From Acidobacteriaceae bacterium (GTDB lineage: Bacteria > Acidobacteriota > Terriglobia > Terriglobales > Acidobacteriaceae), in the NCBI GenBank assembly GCA_003160215.1, contig PLQW01000196.1:72509-104804 (forward strand): a stretch of DNA of 32,296 nucleotides. The letters run 5' to 3'. Each line of letters begins with the position of its first letter. Positions within the stretch are counted from its first letter, which is position 1. Made by a program: the position numbers and the translations under genes. Of the stretch, positions 24,242 to 32,296 are shown one piece after another. The notes below the pieces were generated by a model, which did no database searches, was not told the origin of the DNA, and saw nothing but the letters and a program-made list of their open reading frames with translations.

Positions 24242-24578
24242 CACGTGCCGTGTTTCGAGCGAGGGCCGTTGGAACGCGACGTCGCCGAGGTGGTAAAGGG
24301 TACGTGCAGGCGAATCCGAAGCCCTTATTGTCCAGCCCCATCATCGGCAGCCAGAACCGCACGACTTTCGAGCCGAAGCGCCAGCACGTCCAAAAAACGC
24401 CAAAAGCCCACTCTGTTCGATTCGTTTCCAACCAGGACTTTGTTTCGCAAATGACCACGATACCTGCTAAATCCGTGAACGACGCCAGCCAGCGAGGCAG
24501 AGCTCGAGCGGTTCAAAACCTCCGAATCGTGAAAAATGAGAACAGTGTGGTTGCGGTCTGTCGAGGCGCTGGATTACT
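24242..24578. other. Gap between convergent flippase and glycosyltransferase genes
   Basis: I see no convincing gene. Short overlapping minus-strand frames (for example 24174-24458) read like coding debris, but none matches a family I know and none has a start site. No strong hairpin terminator was found at either end. Confidence 0.4.
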
Positions 24579-25544
24579 TCATCGTGATCCCGAATGGCCT
24601 GCCGCATCATCCTGGCCAGCCCCCGACTTCCAGACATATGCGGCACGAATAAGGCCAGGCATTGTACGAAGTAGGAACAGAATCATCCGGATCCGCACGC
24701 TGCGCCAGCGGGAATTCGACTGTTGTAGACGATCAATGGCAGTGGGAATGTCACCCGCCCTAAACGCCCGCTTGCCTTCGTGAAACAACCTCTCACCTTC
24801 GAAGCGGCGGAGAGTGGCCTCCAAAATGTCTCGCTCTTCGGGAGTCATCTGGACTGCATCCCGCATCTTTATCAATACCTTTGCCGCGTGGTCGCGCATC
24901 CATACCGGATCGGACGACAAGCTACCCTTTCGGCGCCGGTAACACACTAGCACCTGATCGTGATAAATGATGCGGCTGCCGCTCTTAATGCAGCGAAGCC
25001 ACATGTCGAAGTCTTCGCAGCTACGAAGGCTACTGTCGAACAACCCAGCGCGCTCCAAGGCCGAACGTCGGGCAAGTACCGAAACCATGACAACACACGT
25101 TTCCTGTATCAGAGAGGTAAACGTTACCTCGCCCGTAGAAGCTATGAAGTGGCTTCTGGCTTCCGGTTCGCCTCCGAAGATCAGAGCGTTTGGGTACACA
25201 ACGTCCGCCGAAGGGTTCTCGTCAAGCTTGCGGACCTGCACGTCCAAGTAATTTGGCTCCCATAGATCGTCGGAATCGAGCAGAGCGATAAGCTCACCCT
25301 TGGAAGCGCGAATCCCGTTGTTCCGTGCGCCAGCAAGTCCCTGGTTGGTGGTCTTTACATAGACAATTCTGTCAGCCCATGGGGCCAGCACGCGCTCTAG
25401 CTCAACTGTATCCGGTGAGCCATCATTCACCACGATAATCTCATAGTCGGTGTAGGTCTGAGCGAAGACCGATTCCAAGGTCGCCGAGACGAAATTTGCC
25501 GTGTTGTAGCATGGAACAATTACGCTGACCCGGGGAGTCTTCAA
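24579..25544 (-). CDS. Glycosyltransferase family 2
   Basis: The 321-residue product is a GT-A fold inverting transferase: VSVIVPCYNTANFV at the N-terminus, NDGSPD (40-45), the metal-binding DSD (90-92) in LLDSDDLWEP, and a catalytic-region SCEDFDMWLR near 185-195. The C-terminal 70 residues are helical, TPR-like (EGKRAFRAGDIPTAIDRLQQ), ending in a short hydrophobic amphipathic stretch that may touch the membrane. It probably adds one sugar to the lipid-linked EPS repeat; donor and acceptor are unknown. It lies 44 bases downstream of the pyruvyl transferase gene on the same strand. Confidence 0.92.
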   Translation of the reverse strand: MKTPRVSVIVPCYNTANFVSATLESVFAQTYTDYEIIVVNDGSPDTVELERVLAPWADRIVYVKTTNQGLAGARNNGIRASKGELIALLDSDDLWEPNYLDVQVRKLDENPSADVVYPNALIFGGEPEARSHFIASTGEVTFTSLIQETCVVMVSVLARRSALERAGLFDSSLRSCEDFDMWLRCIKSGSRIIYHDQVLVCYRRRKGSLSSDPVWMRDHAAKVLIKMRDAVQMTPEERDILEATLRRFEGERLFHEGKRAFRAGDIPTAIDRLQQSNSRWRSVRIRMILFLLRTMPGLIRAAYVWKSGAGQDDAAGHSGSR

Positions 25545-25588
25545 GGTGTCATACTCATGGAATGCGATATACCGGAATGGCCGTCCGG

Positions 25589-26899
25589 TTACAAGCGCGA
25601 GACCGGGCTAAGAAGACGACTCGCTTCCCGGCCGGAAGCTGTTGTCCCGTCGATCTCTCGCCTAAGGCGCTCGTAGGCTGCCCGGCTAGCGGCAATTTGT
25701 GCGACAGCGGCTTCCAGCAGCCGGGGGCGGGAGTGCTCCGCCGAGTTCCATGCCGCGAGAACAGCCGACTTCAAGCGTTCTTCCACGTTCCCTTCATCGA
25801 GTGCCACCACTTCGCAGCCTACCCCGAACTGGTTTGCCAATCCATATAGCTTGGCAGCGAAATACTTCGACTTTACCCAGGCTACAACCGGAATACCCTG
25901 CGATAAGGCAAACACGCCGCCGTGATAGCTGGTGGTCACGACCACCCGGCAGCGGCCAATTTGATCGATCATGCCTTCGACCAGCGACAAATCGTAGTCG
26001 GACTCCTGGACTAGGTTATAGCCTTCGAAGAGAGAACGGCACACTGCCAGATCATCTTCTTCTGGATGCCGCGAGATCGGTACTGGAAGGAGAGGAGCGC
26101 CCAAAATGCTTGCCACCTCGAGGAGCGGACGGCGAACGACATCGAGAATCTCGCGGGAAGTCTCCGAATACCACGAGATACGGAGATTGACTCCAATCGC
26201 ATTACCCAGTTGCCGGGGATGCCTCGAATAGGCTGAGTCGATTGCGTCGTCCCCTGTGACGACCACGTTTTCCCGAGGAACGCCGAGCGAGTTCATAAGC
26301 TTGAGCCCGGTCACCGTTTCCCGCAGACAGATAAGGTTGACGCGTTTGAGCACTTTCTCTGCTCGCGCCCGCAAGCATGCATCGTCGATCGGTCCAATTC
26401 CTTGACCGAAGACAGCCGTAGGAATACCGTGCTGCATGGCCATTTCCAAGGTGTTAAGGACTAGCGTCGAAGGGGCGCGAAAGGCGGTCGTAATCTGGCC
26501 GGCCCCGCTGGCTACGACTAAGTCACAGCTACGCAGGAGATCGACGAAATCGCGAGCATCGCCGGCCTCTGTGGCGGACGCGCGGGAGTGAACCAACTTA
26601 ATCGCGGCATTGGGCCAACGATGACGCCAATTAACATCAAACTCCGCCAAGGCAGGAATGGAGAAGCGCCGCCCCAGCCGGGTCAAAAGCGCGGCGGTTG
26701 TGTAATACAATAATCGTCCGCGACCGGGCACAGGTTTAGCGGAGGGGCAATACAACTCGAGCAGTTCTGGACGGTTGTTAAAAACATAGATCTCCGCGTC
26801 TGGCCAGAATTCGCGAAATCTCTGGACCGTGACCTGCAACATCGCCACATCGCCGAGATTCAAGCAATGAACGGAACTCGGATCGACGAGAACCCGCAT
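25589..26899 (-). CDS. Polysaccharide pyruvyl transferase family protein
   Basis: The 436-residue product has the PS_pyruv_trans pattern: N-terminal NLGDVAMLQVTVQRF, a middle ASGAGQITTAF and FGQGIGPIDD, then ENVVVTGDDAID, and a C-terminal RVVVTTSYHGGVFALSQGIPVVAW. This family adds ketal-linked pyruvate to sugars of exopolysaccharides, giving negative charge, though some members do other transfers. The frame runs back to 27058, but GGAAGGA lies just before the ATG at 26899, and the longer part overlaps the divergent LamG-like gene. It forms a two-gene unit with the GT2 gene downstream. Confidence 0.9.
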   Translation of the reverse strand: MRVLVDPSSVHCLNLGDVAMLQVTVQRFREFWPDAEIYVFNNRPELLELYCPSAKPVPGRGRLLYYTTAALLTRLGRRFSIPALAEFDVNWRHRWPNAAIKLVHSRASATEAGDARDFVDLLRSCDLVVASGAGQITTAFRAPSTLVLNTLEMAMQHGIPTAVFGQGIGPIDDACLRARAEKVLKRVNLICLRETVTGLKLMNSLGVPRENVVVTGDDAIDSAYSRHPRQLGNAIGVNLRISWYSETSREILDVVRRPLLEVASILGAPLLPVPISRHPEEDDLAVCRSLFEGYNLVQESDYDLSLVEGMIDQIGRCRVVVTTSYHGGVFALSQGIPVVAWVKSKYFAAKLYGLANQFGVGCEVVALDEGNVEERLKSAVLAAWNSAEHSRPRLLEAAVAQIAASRAAYERLRREIDGTTASGREASRLLSPVSRL

Positions 26900-26960
26900 G
26901 ATGTGTCCTTCCGCGGACTCGCTCAAGAGCCCTGACAACTCACTTTCGTATACTATCATT

Positions 26961-27644
26961 ATGATTTCCGCAAACGACAGCCCATCTGGAGGCGTTCTCG
27001 TGAGTTTGCCCACAAGAATCGTTCGCAAGATCCAGGAATGGCGGCGGGTGCCCTTCAATCTCCATCCCCGCGATCGACAAACATGGCCGGAGGCCGAAAT
27101 CTTGTTTCAAACCGATATCTCGCATCCCCAGCAGCAATGGATCTATCATCCCAAATACCAAGATCCTGCCGAGCTAACGTTCGATGACGGGGTTATGAAA
27201 TTCCATGTCAAGGCTGAATCGAAGGACGAATGGGCCTATGTCTATCTGGATCCCCGGAAGTACCATTGGCGCGATTACTCATGGCAAACCCGATTCCGCA
27301 GGCTGACTGCTTTTCAGGAGTATGCCTTTAATTTTCGCTATGTCGATTTTGATAACCGCTACCGGTACCGTTTCGAAGACGACCTGTTGTTCTTCGACTC
27401 CAAGATTCGGGGTAGATGGCGGGCTCATGCGCGGGTGCCGTTCCCCATGGCCTTGGCAGCGTGGTACCACCTCCGGGTTGACACGAAAGGTGATCGCCAT
27501 CGCTGTTACGTGAATGGTATTTTGATGATGGAGAATCGCGAGCCCTCCGTTCCGGCGGGATCCATATCCATCATTCTTTGGGAAATCGATCAGGTTACTG
27601 ACGCCATCGCGGAGGTCGGTCCTTGTACGGTTCGAAGATTGTAG
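26961..27644 (+). CDS. Concanavalin A-like (LamG / 3-keto-disaccharide hydrolase-like fold) protein
   Basis: The product of about 227 residues has alternating beta strands with many aromatic residues and the recognisable end YHLRVDTKGDRHRCYVNGILMMEN ... ISIILW, typical of LamG-like beta-sandwiches. These folds bind or cleave sugars. No signal peptide is seen, so location is uncertain. The frame opens at 26898, but that start overlaps the divergent pyruvyl transferase start; ATG at 26961 follows a TATACT at about 26946-26951. Its stop is seven bases from the stop of the decayed acyltransferase on the other strand. A role in binding or trimming the polymer is inference. Confidence 0.65.
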   Translation: MISANDSPSGGVLVSLPTRIVRKIQEWRRVPFNLHPRDRQTWPEAEILFQTDISHPQQQWIYHPKYQDPAELTFDDGVMKFHVKAESKDEWAYVYLDPRKYHWRDYSWQTRFRRLTAFQEYAFNFRYVDFDNRYRYRFEDDLLFFDSKIRGRWRAHARVPFPMALAAWYHLRVDTKGDRHRCYVNGILMMENREPSVPAGSISIILWEIDQVTDAIAEVGPCTVRRL

Positions 27645-27651
27645 TAGAGTT

Positions 27652-28229
27652 TCATGGCTTCTCTGCAAGCTCTGCTTGGGCCCCTCGGACAACGCGAGCC
27701 GGACTTCCAACAGTGACAGAATCGGGCGGAATGGGCGAATAACGACGGAGGCCGCCCCGATGGTAGTTCGTGCGCCCCTGCCGGCCATAACGATAGCTGC
27801 CGCTCCAATCCACCAATCGTCACGCTGATAGAGTCACCCGCCTCATGAAAAGCGCCGGACGAATCCCCTATGTGCTGATGTTGACCGCTCAGAATTTGTG
27901 CACCAGAAGCAACCTGTGTTCCATCTCCAATGGCTGCCTTTCCCAAGATGCCATAACTTCCGATGTAACCCCGCGCGCCGACGCAGGCCTCCGGGTGAGC
28001 AAAAAACGAGCCGAACGAGATTCGGCTGGACATCGAACATTAGGCCGAGGGGCAGATGATAATAACCAACCCGAAGATAGTCTCCGACGCCGCATGGAAC
28101 CATCGCACAGAATTGTGAGAAGAACGTGTAGATCGGCTTTATGTGGCCAAAACAAGATAACGCCGCCAGCGGCATGGCAACAGCAAGAAAGGCGCCATGC
28201 AAACATTTCCTTGGAGTTTTCCGGATCAC
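27652..28229 (-). pseudogene. Decayed left-handed beta-helix (hexapeptide repeat) acyltransferase, three frameshifts
   Basis: Four segments in shifting frames read as one acyltransferase of about 190 residues. Segment 1 (GTG at 28229 to about 28041) gives the hydrophobic start and GVGDYLRVGYYHLPLG. Segment 2 (28039 to about 27820) gives CSMSSRISFGSFFAHP and the hexapeptide core GARGYIGSYGILGKAAIGDG. Segment 3 (about 27819 to 27733) gives DWWIGAAAIVMAGRGARTTI. Segment 4 (27732 to the TGA at 27652) gives IPPDSVTVGSPARVVRGAQ. Breaks: near 28040 (one base too many or two too few), at 27813-27820 (loss of 10 bases, or another number leaving remainder one on division by three), and at 27732/27733 (one base lost). 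It follows the methyltransferase by 18 bases. The intact enzyme would probably have O-acetylated the polymer. Confidence 0.82.
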
Positions 28230-28247
28230 GAATCTCGTCGGTATCCG

Positions 28248-29090
28248 TCAGCTCCGTGTCGGAGCTGCCTTTTCAAAAACGAATTCATTGCAACCTAGCG
28301 TTCCGCCACAGGTTAACAGGCGCGTGAGGACGAAGCCCCGCTGCCCGTAGAAATCAAGAATCTGCTCGGGTCTGGCGACCTCAAACGGATAGCCTCCCAC
28401 CCAATCGATCAAATCCTGCCAGAAGGACATACCGCGCTGGTTCTTACCATAGTCACGAATGCTCTGGAATGGTCTGCCGCGAAGGAAATCCTTCACCAGC
28501 GGACGCCAATTGAGTACCCAAAACGAAGGCCAGACCACCAGAAAGCGCAAGCCGCGCGGCAGTTGGTTGTACAGTCTCTTGACCTTGGTCCAACGCCGGC
28601 TGGCGGTTCCCTGGTCGTTGTAAATGGCGATGAAAAGCCTTCCGTCCCGAGCTACCGAGGGTGCAGCATTGGCTAGCGCCGTCCACATATCCCCGGTGTG
28701 GTGCAACACACCCCAAGAGTAAACGACATCGAACTGCCCCAGAGATCTGAGATAGGAAGCGTCCAGAGCGGAGCCCGATTCCACCGTCCACGAGTCGTCG
28801 TGGGGAAAGTAACGCCGCTTCAACTCAGCCGTACAAGCTACCGAATGGGGGTCGTAATCGAAAGAGTGAACGCGCGCGCCCAGACGGCGAGCTGCCAGGC
28901 TGAAGAGACCGCTGCCGGACCCGATATCGAGGAAACTCTTGCCAGCGAGGCTCTCGGTCTCAAGCATGTCCTTGAGAGACTTGACGGCCTCTGCAATCTT
29001 TTCGTCATTGAGGGTTCGCAGGAACCGCTCCCAGTTTCTGCCAAACTCGAAACGCTCTCCGCTGGCGACTTCCGTTGCGTGTTGAGTCAT
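28248..29090 (-). CDS. Class I SAM-dependent methyltransferase
   Basis: The product of about 280 residues has a Rossmann-type methyltransferase core: motif I FLDIGSGSGLFSLAA, the acidic strand SFDYDPHS, and motif IV/V VVYSWGVLHHTGDMW. A C-terminal extension rich in Trp/Phe (WPSFWVLNWRPLVKDFLRG) follows. It resembles the UbiG/Methyltransf_11-type enzymes found in glycan clusters that may methylate a sugar hydroxyl; the target is unknown. The frame opens at a GTG at 29129; I use the ATG at 29090 (MTQHATEV), with GGGGAG ten bases upstream. It is divergent from the amidotransferase gene and followed by the decayed acyltransferase. Confidence 0.88.
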   Translation of the reverse strand: MTQHATEVASGERFEFGRNWERFLRTLNDEKIAEAVKSLKDMLETESLAGKSFLDIGSGSGLFSLAARRLGARVHSFDYDPHSVACTAELKRRYFPHDDSWTVESGSALDASYLRSLGQFDVVYSWGVLHHTGDMWTALANAAPSVARDGRLFIAIYNDQGTASRRWTKVKRLYNQLPRGLRFLVVWPSFWVLNWRPLVKDFLRGRPFQSIRDYGKNQRGMSFWQDLIDWVGGYPFEVARPEQILDFYGQRGFVLTRLLTCGGTLGCNEFVFEKAAPTRS

Positions 29091-29309
29091 GCTCGAATCG
29101 CTCCCCTGATTGCTCGCTCCCCAGCCCACGGCACCTTAATGTAACTTCTGATTGTCGCATAACACTTTGTGCAAACGGAAAAACGTGGATTGTCAAGGTA
29201 CGCCTTGAATGGCACGATTAAAGGACCGTTCTTACGCGAGCCGCAGGAATGTCATTTGCGACACATCGGTGGCCAGCATTTCGGAAGGAATGGTAGGATT
29301 GCTAATACC

Positions 29310-31217
29310 ATGTGCGGGATTGCGGGATTTCTACTCCGGGATGGCAAGGCGCAGATTTCTGACGTGCGGGCCATGTGCGACTTGATACGCCATCGCGGAC
29401 CGGATGACGAAGGTTTCTACACCGAGGGCGGCTGCGGTCTCGGCATGCGCCGTCTCAGCATTATCGATCTCAGTACCGGTCACCAGCCGATTTCCAACGA
29501 GGACGGGACGGTTTGGGTGGTCTTCAATGGTGAAATCTACAACTATCAGGAGTTACGGCAGGACCTGATCCGGCGCGGGCACCACTTTGCCACCAACAGC
29601 GACACTGAGACCCTGGTCCACCTCTATGAAGAAAAGGGAACCGATGGCCTGCACTTGCTGCGGGGCATGTTCGCCTTTTGCATCTGGGATTCGCGGAAAC
29701 GCAAGATCCTGCTGGTTCGTGACCGCTTCGGAAAGAAGCCGCTGTATTACGCCCAGACGCCGTCGGGTTTCTACTTTGGGAGTGAATTGAAATGCCTGCG
29801 AGCGGCAGGTGTTCCTCTCGACATTGATCATGATGCGCTGCGGCTGTATTTTCAATTTGGCTATATTGCAGACCCGTACAGCCCGTTTCGGACGATTCAG
29901 AAACTCATGCCGGGATGCTGGATGGAATGCTCGGCGGATGGCTCTCTAAAGCAAGGCCGCTACTGGCGGCTTCCGCCCTTTTCGGAAGACAACCGAACCG
30001 GATGTACCGAACCTGAGACTCGCGAACAACTGCGTGAGTTGTTCGACGAATCGGTGCGCATCCGTATGATCGCGGACGTACCACTAGGGGCATTTCTAAG
30101 CGGCGGCATCGATTCCAGCCTGGTGGTCGCTTCCATGGCTCTTCAATCTTCCGAGCCGGTCAAAACCTTTTCCATCGGTTTCGAGGAGGCTGCCTATAAC
30201 GAGTTGAATTATGCCGCCCTGGTTGCGAAGAAATACAAAACCGACCATCGCGAAATTTTGGTGCGCCCCGATTCGGTCGCGCTGCTGCATAAGCTAGTGA
30301 GCCATTTCGGCGAACCTTTTGCCGACTCCTCGGCCATTCCAACGTACATCGTTTCGGAATTTGCGGCCAGACATGTAAAAGTAGCTCTCAGCGGAGATGG
30401 CGGCGACGAGCTGTTTGCGGGGTATCCGACCCTGAACATCGTGCAGAAGTATGGATTTCTCGACCGCATTCCGCGCCCGCTCCGAAGACTGATTTCTTGG
30501 ACCTCGAACGCCCTCCCTTACTCCGCTTACGGCAAGAACTTTCTCTATGCGATGGATTATTCGACGCAACTCGACCGATATTTCCATGAAAATTACACCG
30601 CGTATCTCACCCGCAAGAGAATGCTAAATCCGGATTGGATGTTGCCTCCGGGGGCCAACTTTCTGCAGACGATGTTGCCCGACAACTTCCTTCCTGCCGG
30701 CACTGGCATCTTTTCTCAGTTGATGTACTTCGAAGCCACAGCTAACCTCACCGGTGACATCCTGGTTAAGGTCGATCGCGCCTCCATGGCGGCATCCCTG
30801 GAAGTGCGCTGTCCGCTGTTAGACCATCGCTTTGCAGAGTTCGCCACCCGAATTCCCTTAGGTTGGAAATGGCAGAACGGCAGGGGCAAACGTATATTGC
30901 TGGATGCGCTCGGCGATCGCCTGCCGGCGGAGCTGTTGACTCGCCCCAAGATGGGGTTTGGCGTCCCGCTTGATCACTGGTTTCGTGGGCCGTTACGAGA
31001 ACTGATTCACGATACTCTGTCGGGTCGAACTTTTCTCGATCGAGGAATCGTTTCTCCAGAGTTTGTGCGCTATCTTCTGGAGGAGCACGACGCCGGTCGC
31101 CGGACCAACCATCATCAAATTTACGCCTTGCTGATGCTGGAGTTGTGGTTCAAAAGCCTGGAAGAACCGATTTCGCCGCCAGACTCGGCGATACCATGCG
31201 CCGCTGTCGCGAGTTAA
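29310..31217 (+). CDS. asnB: Asparagine synthase (glutamine-hydrolysing) family amidotransferase
   Basis: The 635-residue product begins MCGIAGFLLRDG, so Cys2 is the N-terminal nucleophile of the class II glutaminase. RHRGPDDEG, NGEIYNYQELR and the RDRFGKKPLYY region complete that domain. The synthetase half carries the PP-loop SGGIDSS near residue 264, FSIGFEE and GDGGDELFAGYP. The upstream frame to 29169 must be dropped, because Cys2 has to be exposed after Met removal. In EPS clusters such enzymes are thought to amidate sugar acids rather than make free asparagine, and exosortase loci often have one; either role is possible here. It stands alone between a divergent and a convergent methyltransferase gene. 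Confidence 0.93.
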   Translation: MCGIAGFLLRDGKAQISDVRAMCDLIRHRGPDDEGFYTEGGCGLGMRRLSIIDLSTGHQPISNEDGTVWVVFNGEIYNYQELRQDLIRRGHHFATNSDTETLVHLYEEKGTDGLHLLRGMFAFCIWDSRKRKILLVRDRFGKKPLYYAQTPSGFYFGSELKCLRAAGVPLDIDHDALRLYFQFGYIADPYSPFRTIQKLMPGCWMECSADGSLKQGRYWRLPPFSEDNRTGCTEPETREQLRELFDESVRIRMIADVPLGAFLSGGIDSSLVVASMALQSSEPVKTFSIGFEEAAYNELNYAALVAKKYKTDHREILVRPDSVALLHKLVSHFGEPFADSSAIPTYIVSEFAARHVKVALSGDGGDELFAGYPTLNIVQKYGFLDRIPRPLRRLISWTSNALPYSAYGKNFLYAMDYSTQLDRYFHENYTAYLTRKRMLNPDWMLPPGANFLQTMLPDNFLPAGTGIFSQLMYFEATANLTGDILVKVDRASMAASLEVRCPLLDHRFAEFATRIPLGWKWQNGRGKRILLDALGDRLPAELLTRPKMGFGVPLDHWFRGPLRELIHDTLSGRTFLDRGIVSPEFVRYLLEEHDAGRRTNHHQIYALLMLELWFKSLEEPISPPDSAIPCAAVAS

Positions 31218-31245
31218 TGTTCATGGCTCCGGGCCAGGCAATACC

Positions 31246-32010
31246 CTACCCAACTGTTTTCTTGAGTTCGAGGGCTGGCGCCCACGCTAAGCTTGTGTCG
31301 GCTATCCTGTAAAGCGGACATCGTGTAGCCAGACCTTCGAGATAAGAAGCAAGGGGCCTTAACTTCCCCTTTCCTCCGTAGTCATGCCAGAATACGATTC
31401 CGCTGCTGCGCATCATTCTGGCCATCTTGACGGTGTCATTCTGTACATGGGCAACGTCATGGGCGGCATCGACTAGCCCTAGATCTACAGAGTCCAGATA
31501 AGGCGATGGATCGAAGGACATCGAGTCGCATAAAAGCTGGCTGTATTCATGCAATCCTAAAGCCCGCGGAACCGAGGCGAGATGCCGACTGGCTACGAGG
31601 TCCCGGTCGCCTGGGATGTGGGCCTGGCAGTCTTCGGCGTCCGGTGGCAGGTCCAAAGTCACAACCCGCGCGCTCGGGTCTGAATTGAGTATGAATATGG
31701 CGGTGCCAAGACCGTTATAGGTCCCCATTTCGAACACGGTCCCAGGTCTTAGGGCTTTCGTCACACGAGCGAGAATAACCAGTTCATTGAAACTCATTCC
31801 CCCACCCGAGTGGTGGGCTGGAATTGTAATGGTCAGGTCCTCTGCGGGAGTAAGAGGACTGCGGCACGGAAGTCCGTTTCCAACTGCTTCATCATACTTT
31901 CTTAAGCAGGTAGAAATATAGCTCCGCAGTTCAGAGGGACGCCGAAACGCAAGGGACAGGGTCCTTAGACTTAAGCAGGATAAACCATCAAGAATTTCAT
32001 TCGCTCGCAT
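31246..32010 (-). CDS. Class I SAM-dependent methyltransferase (Methyltransf_24-like)
   Basis: The product of about 254 residues has motif I as VFEMGTYNGLGTAIFI, the acidic strand VVTLDLPPD, then VDLGLVDAAHDVAHVQND and FWHDYGG, a pattern of the Methyltransf_24 / cephalosporin-hydroxylase-like group in glycan clusters. Substrate unknown. The frame opens at 32046; ATG at 32010 (MRANEILDG) has GAGAG five bases before it. It is convergent with the amidotransferase gene (28 bases between stops) and follows the truncated beta-helix gene on the same strand after 58 bases. Confidence 0.85.
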   Translation of the reverse strand: MRANEILDGLSCLSLRTLSLAFRRPSELRSYISTCLRKYDEAVGNGLPCRSPLTPAEDLTITIPAHHSGGGMSFNELVILARVTKALRPGTVFEMGTYNGLGTAIFILNSDPSARVVTLDLPPDAEDCQAHIPGDRDLVASRHLASVPRALGLHEYSQLLCDSMSFDPSPYLDSVDLGLVDAAHDVAHVQNDTVKMARMMRSSGIVFWHDYGGKGKLRPLASYLEGLATRCPLYRIADTSLAWAPALELKKTVG

Positions 32011-32068
32011 GGAAGCTCTCTGTCTTTGTTTTCGCCAAGGCTGCATCTGGGACGCAAAACGCTACCGG

Positions 32069-32296
32069 TCACTTACTCATGGCCGACTGCAACTTAGTCC
32101 AATCGATTCCCGATATTTCCCCGCCGGTGGTGTCGGTCCAGTTCGGAGTCAGGAGTTGATAGTCACCGTTGCCAGGATCTATATAAGTAAGCGGTAGCGT
32201 TGTCGCATGATTATGCGCAGGCCAAATTGCGGTCCCGTCGCCTTTAGGAACAAGCATAACATTTCCCCAAAAACGGTCAGCCAGAGGAGCCGGCTC
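32069..32296 (-). CDS. C-terminal end of a probable right-handed beta-helix protein, truncated
   Basis: Seventy-five codons are open from the right edge to the stop. The text FWGNVMLVPKGDGTAIWPAH and YIDPGNGDYQLLTPNW, with a closing DWTKLQSAMS, resembles the end of parallel beta-helix (pectate-lyase-like) proteins of polysaccharide clusters, which often finish with a 'GDYRL...' strand. The ATG at 32257 is internal, since the frame stays open upstream. The family call is tentative because most of the gene is missing. If right, it could be a lyase or a surface polysaccharide-binding protein. Confidence 0.5.
   Translation of the reverse strand, partial: EPAPLADRFWGNVMLVPKGDGTAIWPAHNHATTLPLTYIDPGNGDYQLLTPNWTDTTGGEISGIDWTKLQSAMSK

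Noticed and set aside
24174..24458. 94-codon minus-strand frame in the flippase/GT2 gap
   Set aside because: No start site, partly antisense to the flippase, no recognisable family; may be debris but cannot be supported.
23809..24783. 324-codon plus-strand frame over the flippase end and the gap
   Set aside because: Overlaps the flippase in another frame and then the antisense of the GT2 gene; Arg/Ser-rich, no motif.

Overview
The window is probably a piece of an acidobacterial chromosome (class Terriglobia / Koribacter-like). This is an inference from gene content: a PEP-CTERM substrate, NtrC-type sigma-54 regulators, PilZ proteins, an XrtA/EpsH-style exopolysaccharide (EPS) export operon, and dispersed palindromic repeats in otherwise compact, fairly GC-rich DNA. 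No rRNA, tRNA, CRISPR array, insertion sequence or phage gene was recognised.

Left part (1-7432): the 3' end of a beta-hydroxyacid dehydrogenase; a convergent MscS-type channel; a small secreted protein; then a minus-strand amino-acid operon read aroK - asd - lysC - dapB - dapA. It runs from aspartate to dihydro- and tetrahydrodipicolinate for lysine and peptidoglycan diaminopimelate, with shikimate kinase at its head. A 152-bp inverted repeat sits inside the operon between dapB and dapA.

Middle (7433-14151): a regulatory block. It holds a PEP-CTERM surface protein, two PilZ (c-di-GMP receptor type) proteins, a soluble histidine kinase with its NtrC-family response regulator, and a second sigma-54 activator without a receiver domain. 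Sigma-54-like -24/-12 boxes are visible upstream of the PEP-CTERM gene and of the kinase/regulator pair. A tandem operator-like repeat lies about 140-185 bp upstream of the first box.

Right part (14171-32296): the EPS locus. One compact plus-strand operon encodes the outer-membrane export protein, a beta-barrel with a 24-bp tandem repeat, a Wzz-type chain-length protein, an ExeA-like ATPase, a BY-kinase and the initiating sugar-phosphate transferase. A GDP-mannose dehydratase-like enzyme and a Wzx flippase follow. Beyond them is a mosaic of genes on both strands: GT2 glycosyltransferase, polysaccharide pyruvyl transferase, a LamG-like protein, an acyltransferase broken by three frameshifts, two methyltransferases, an asparagine-synthase-like amidotransferase, and the end of a probable beta-helix protein cut by the right edge.

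The simplest reading is a c-di-GMP- and sigma-54-controlled system that makes an exopolysaccharide and sorts at least one PEP-CTERM protein. The exosortase (XrtA) gene is not in the window. The loss of the acyltransferase suggests the polymer has lost, or is losing, a decoration.
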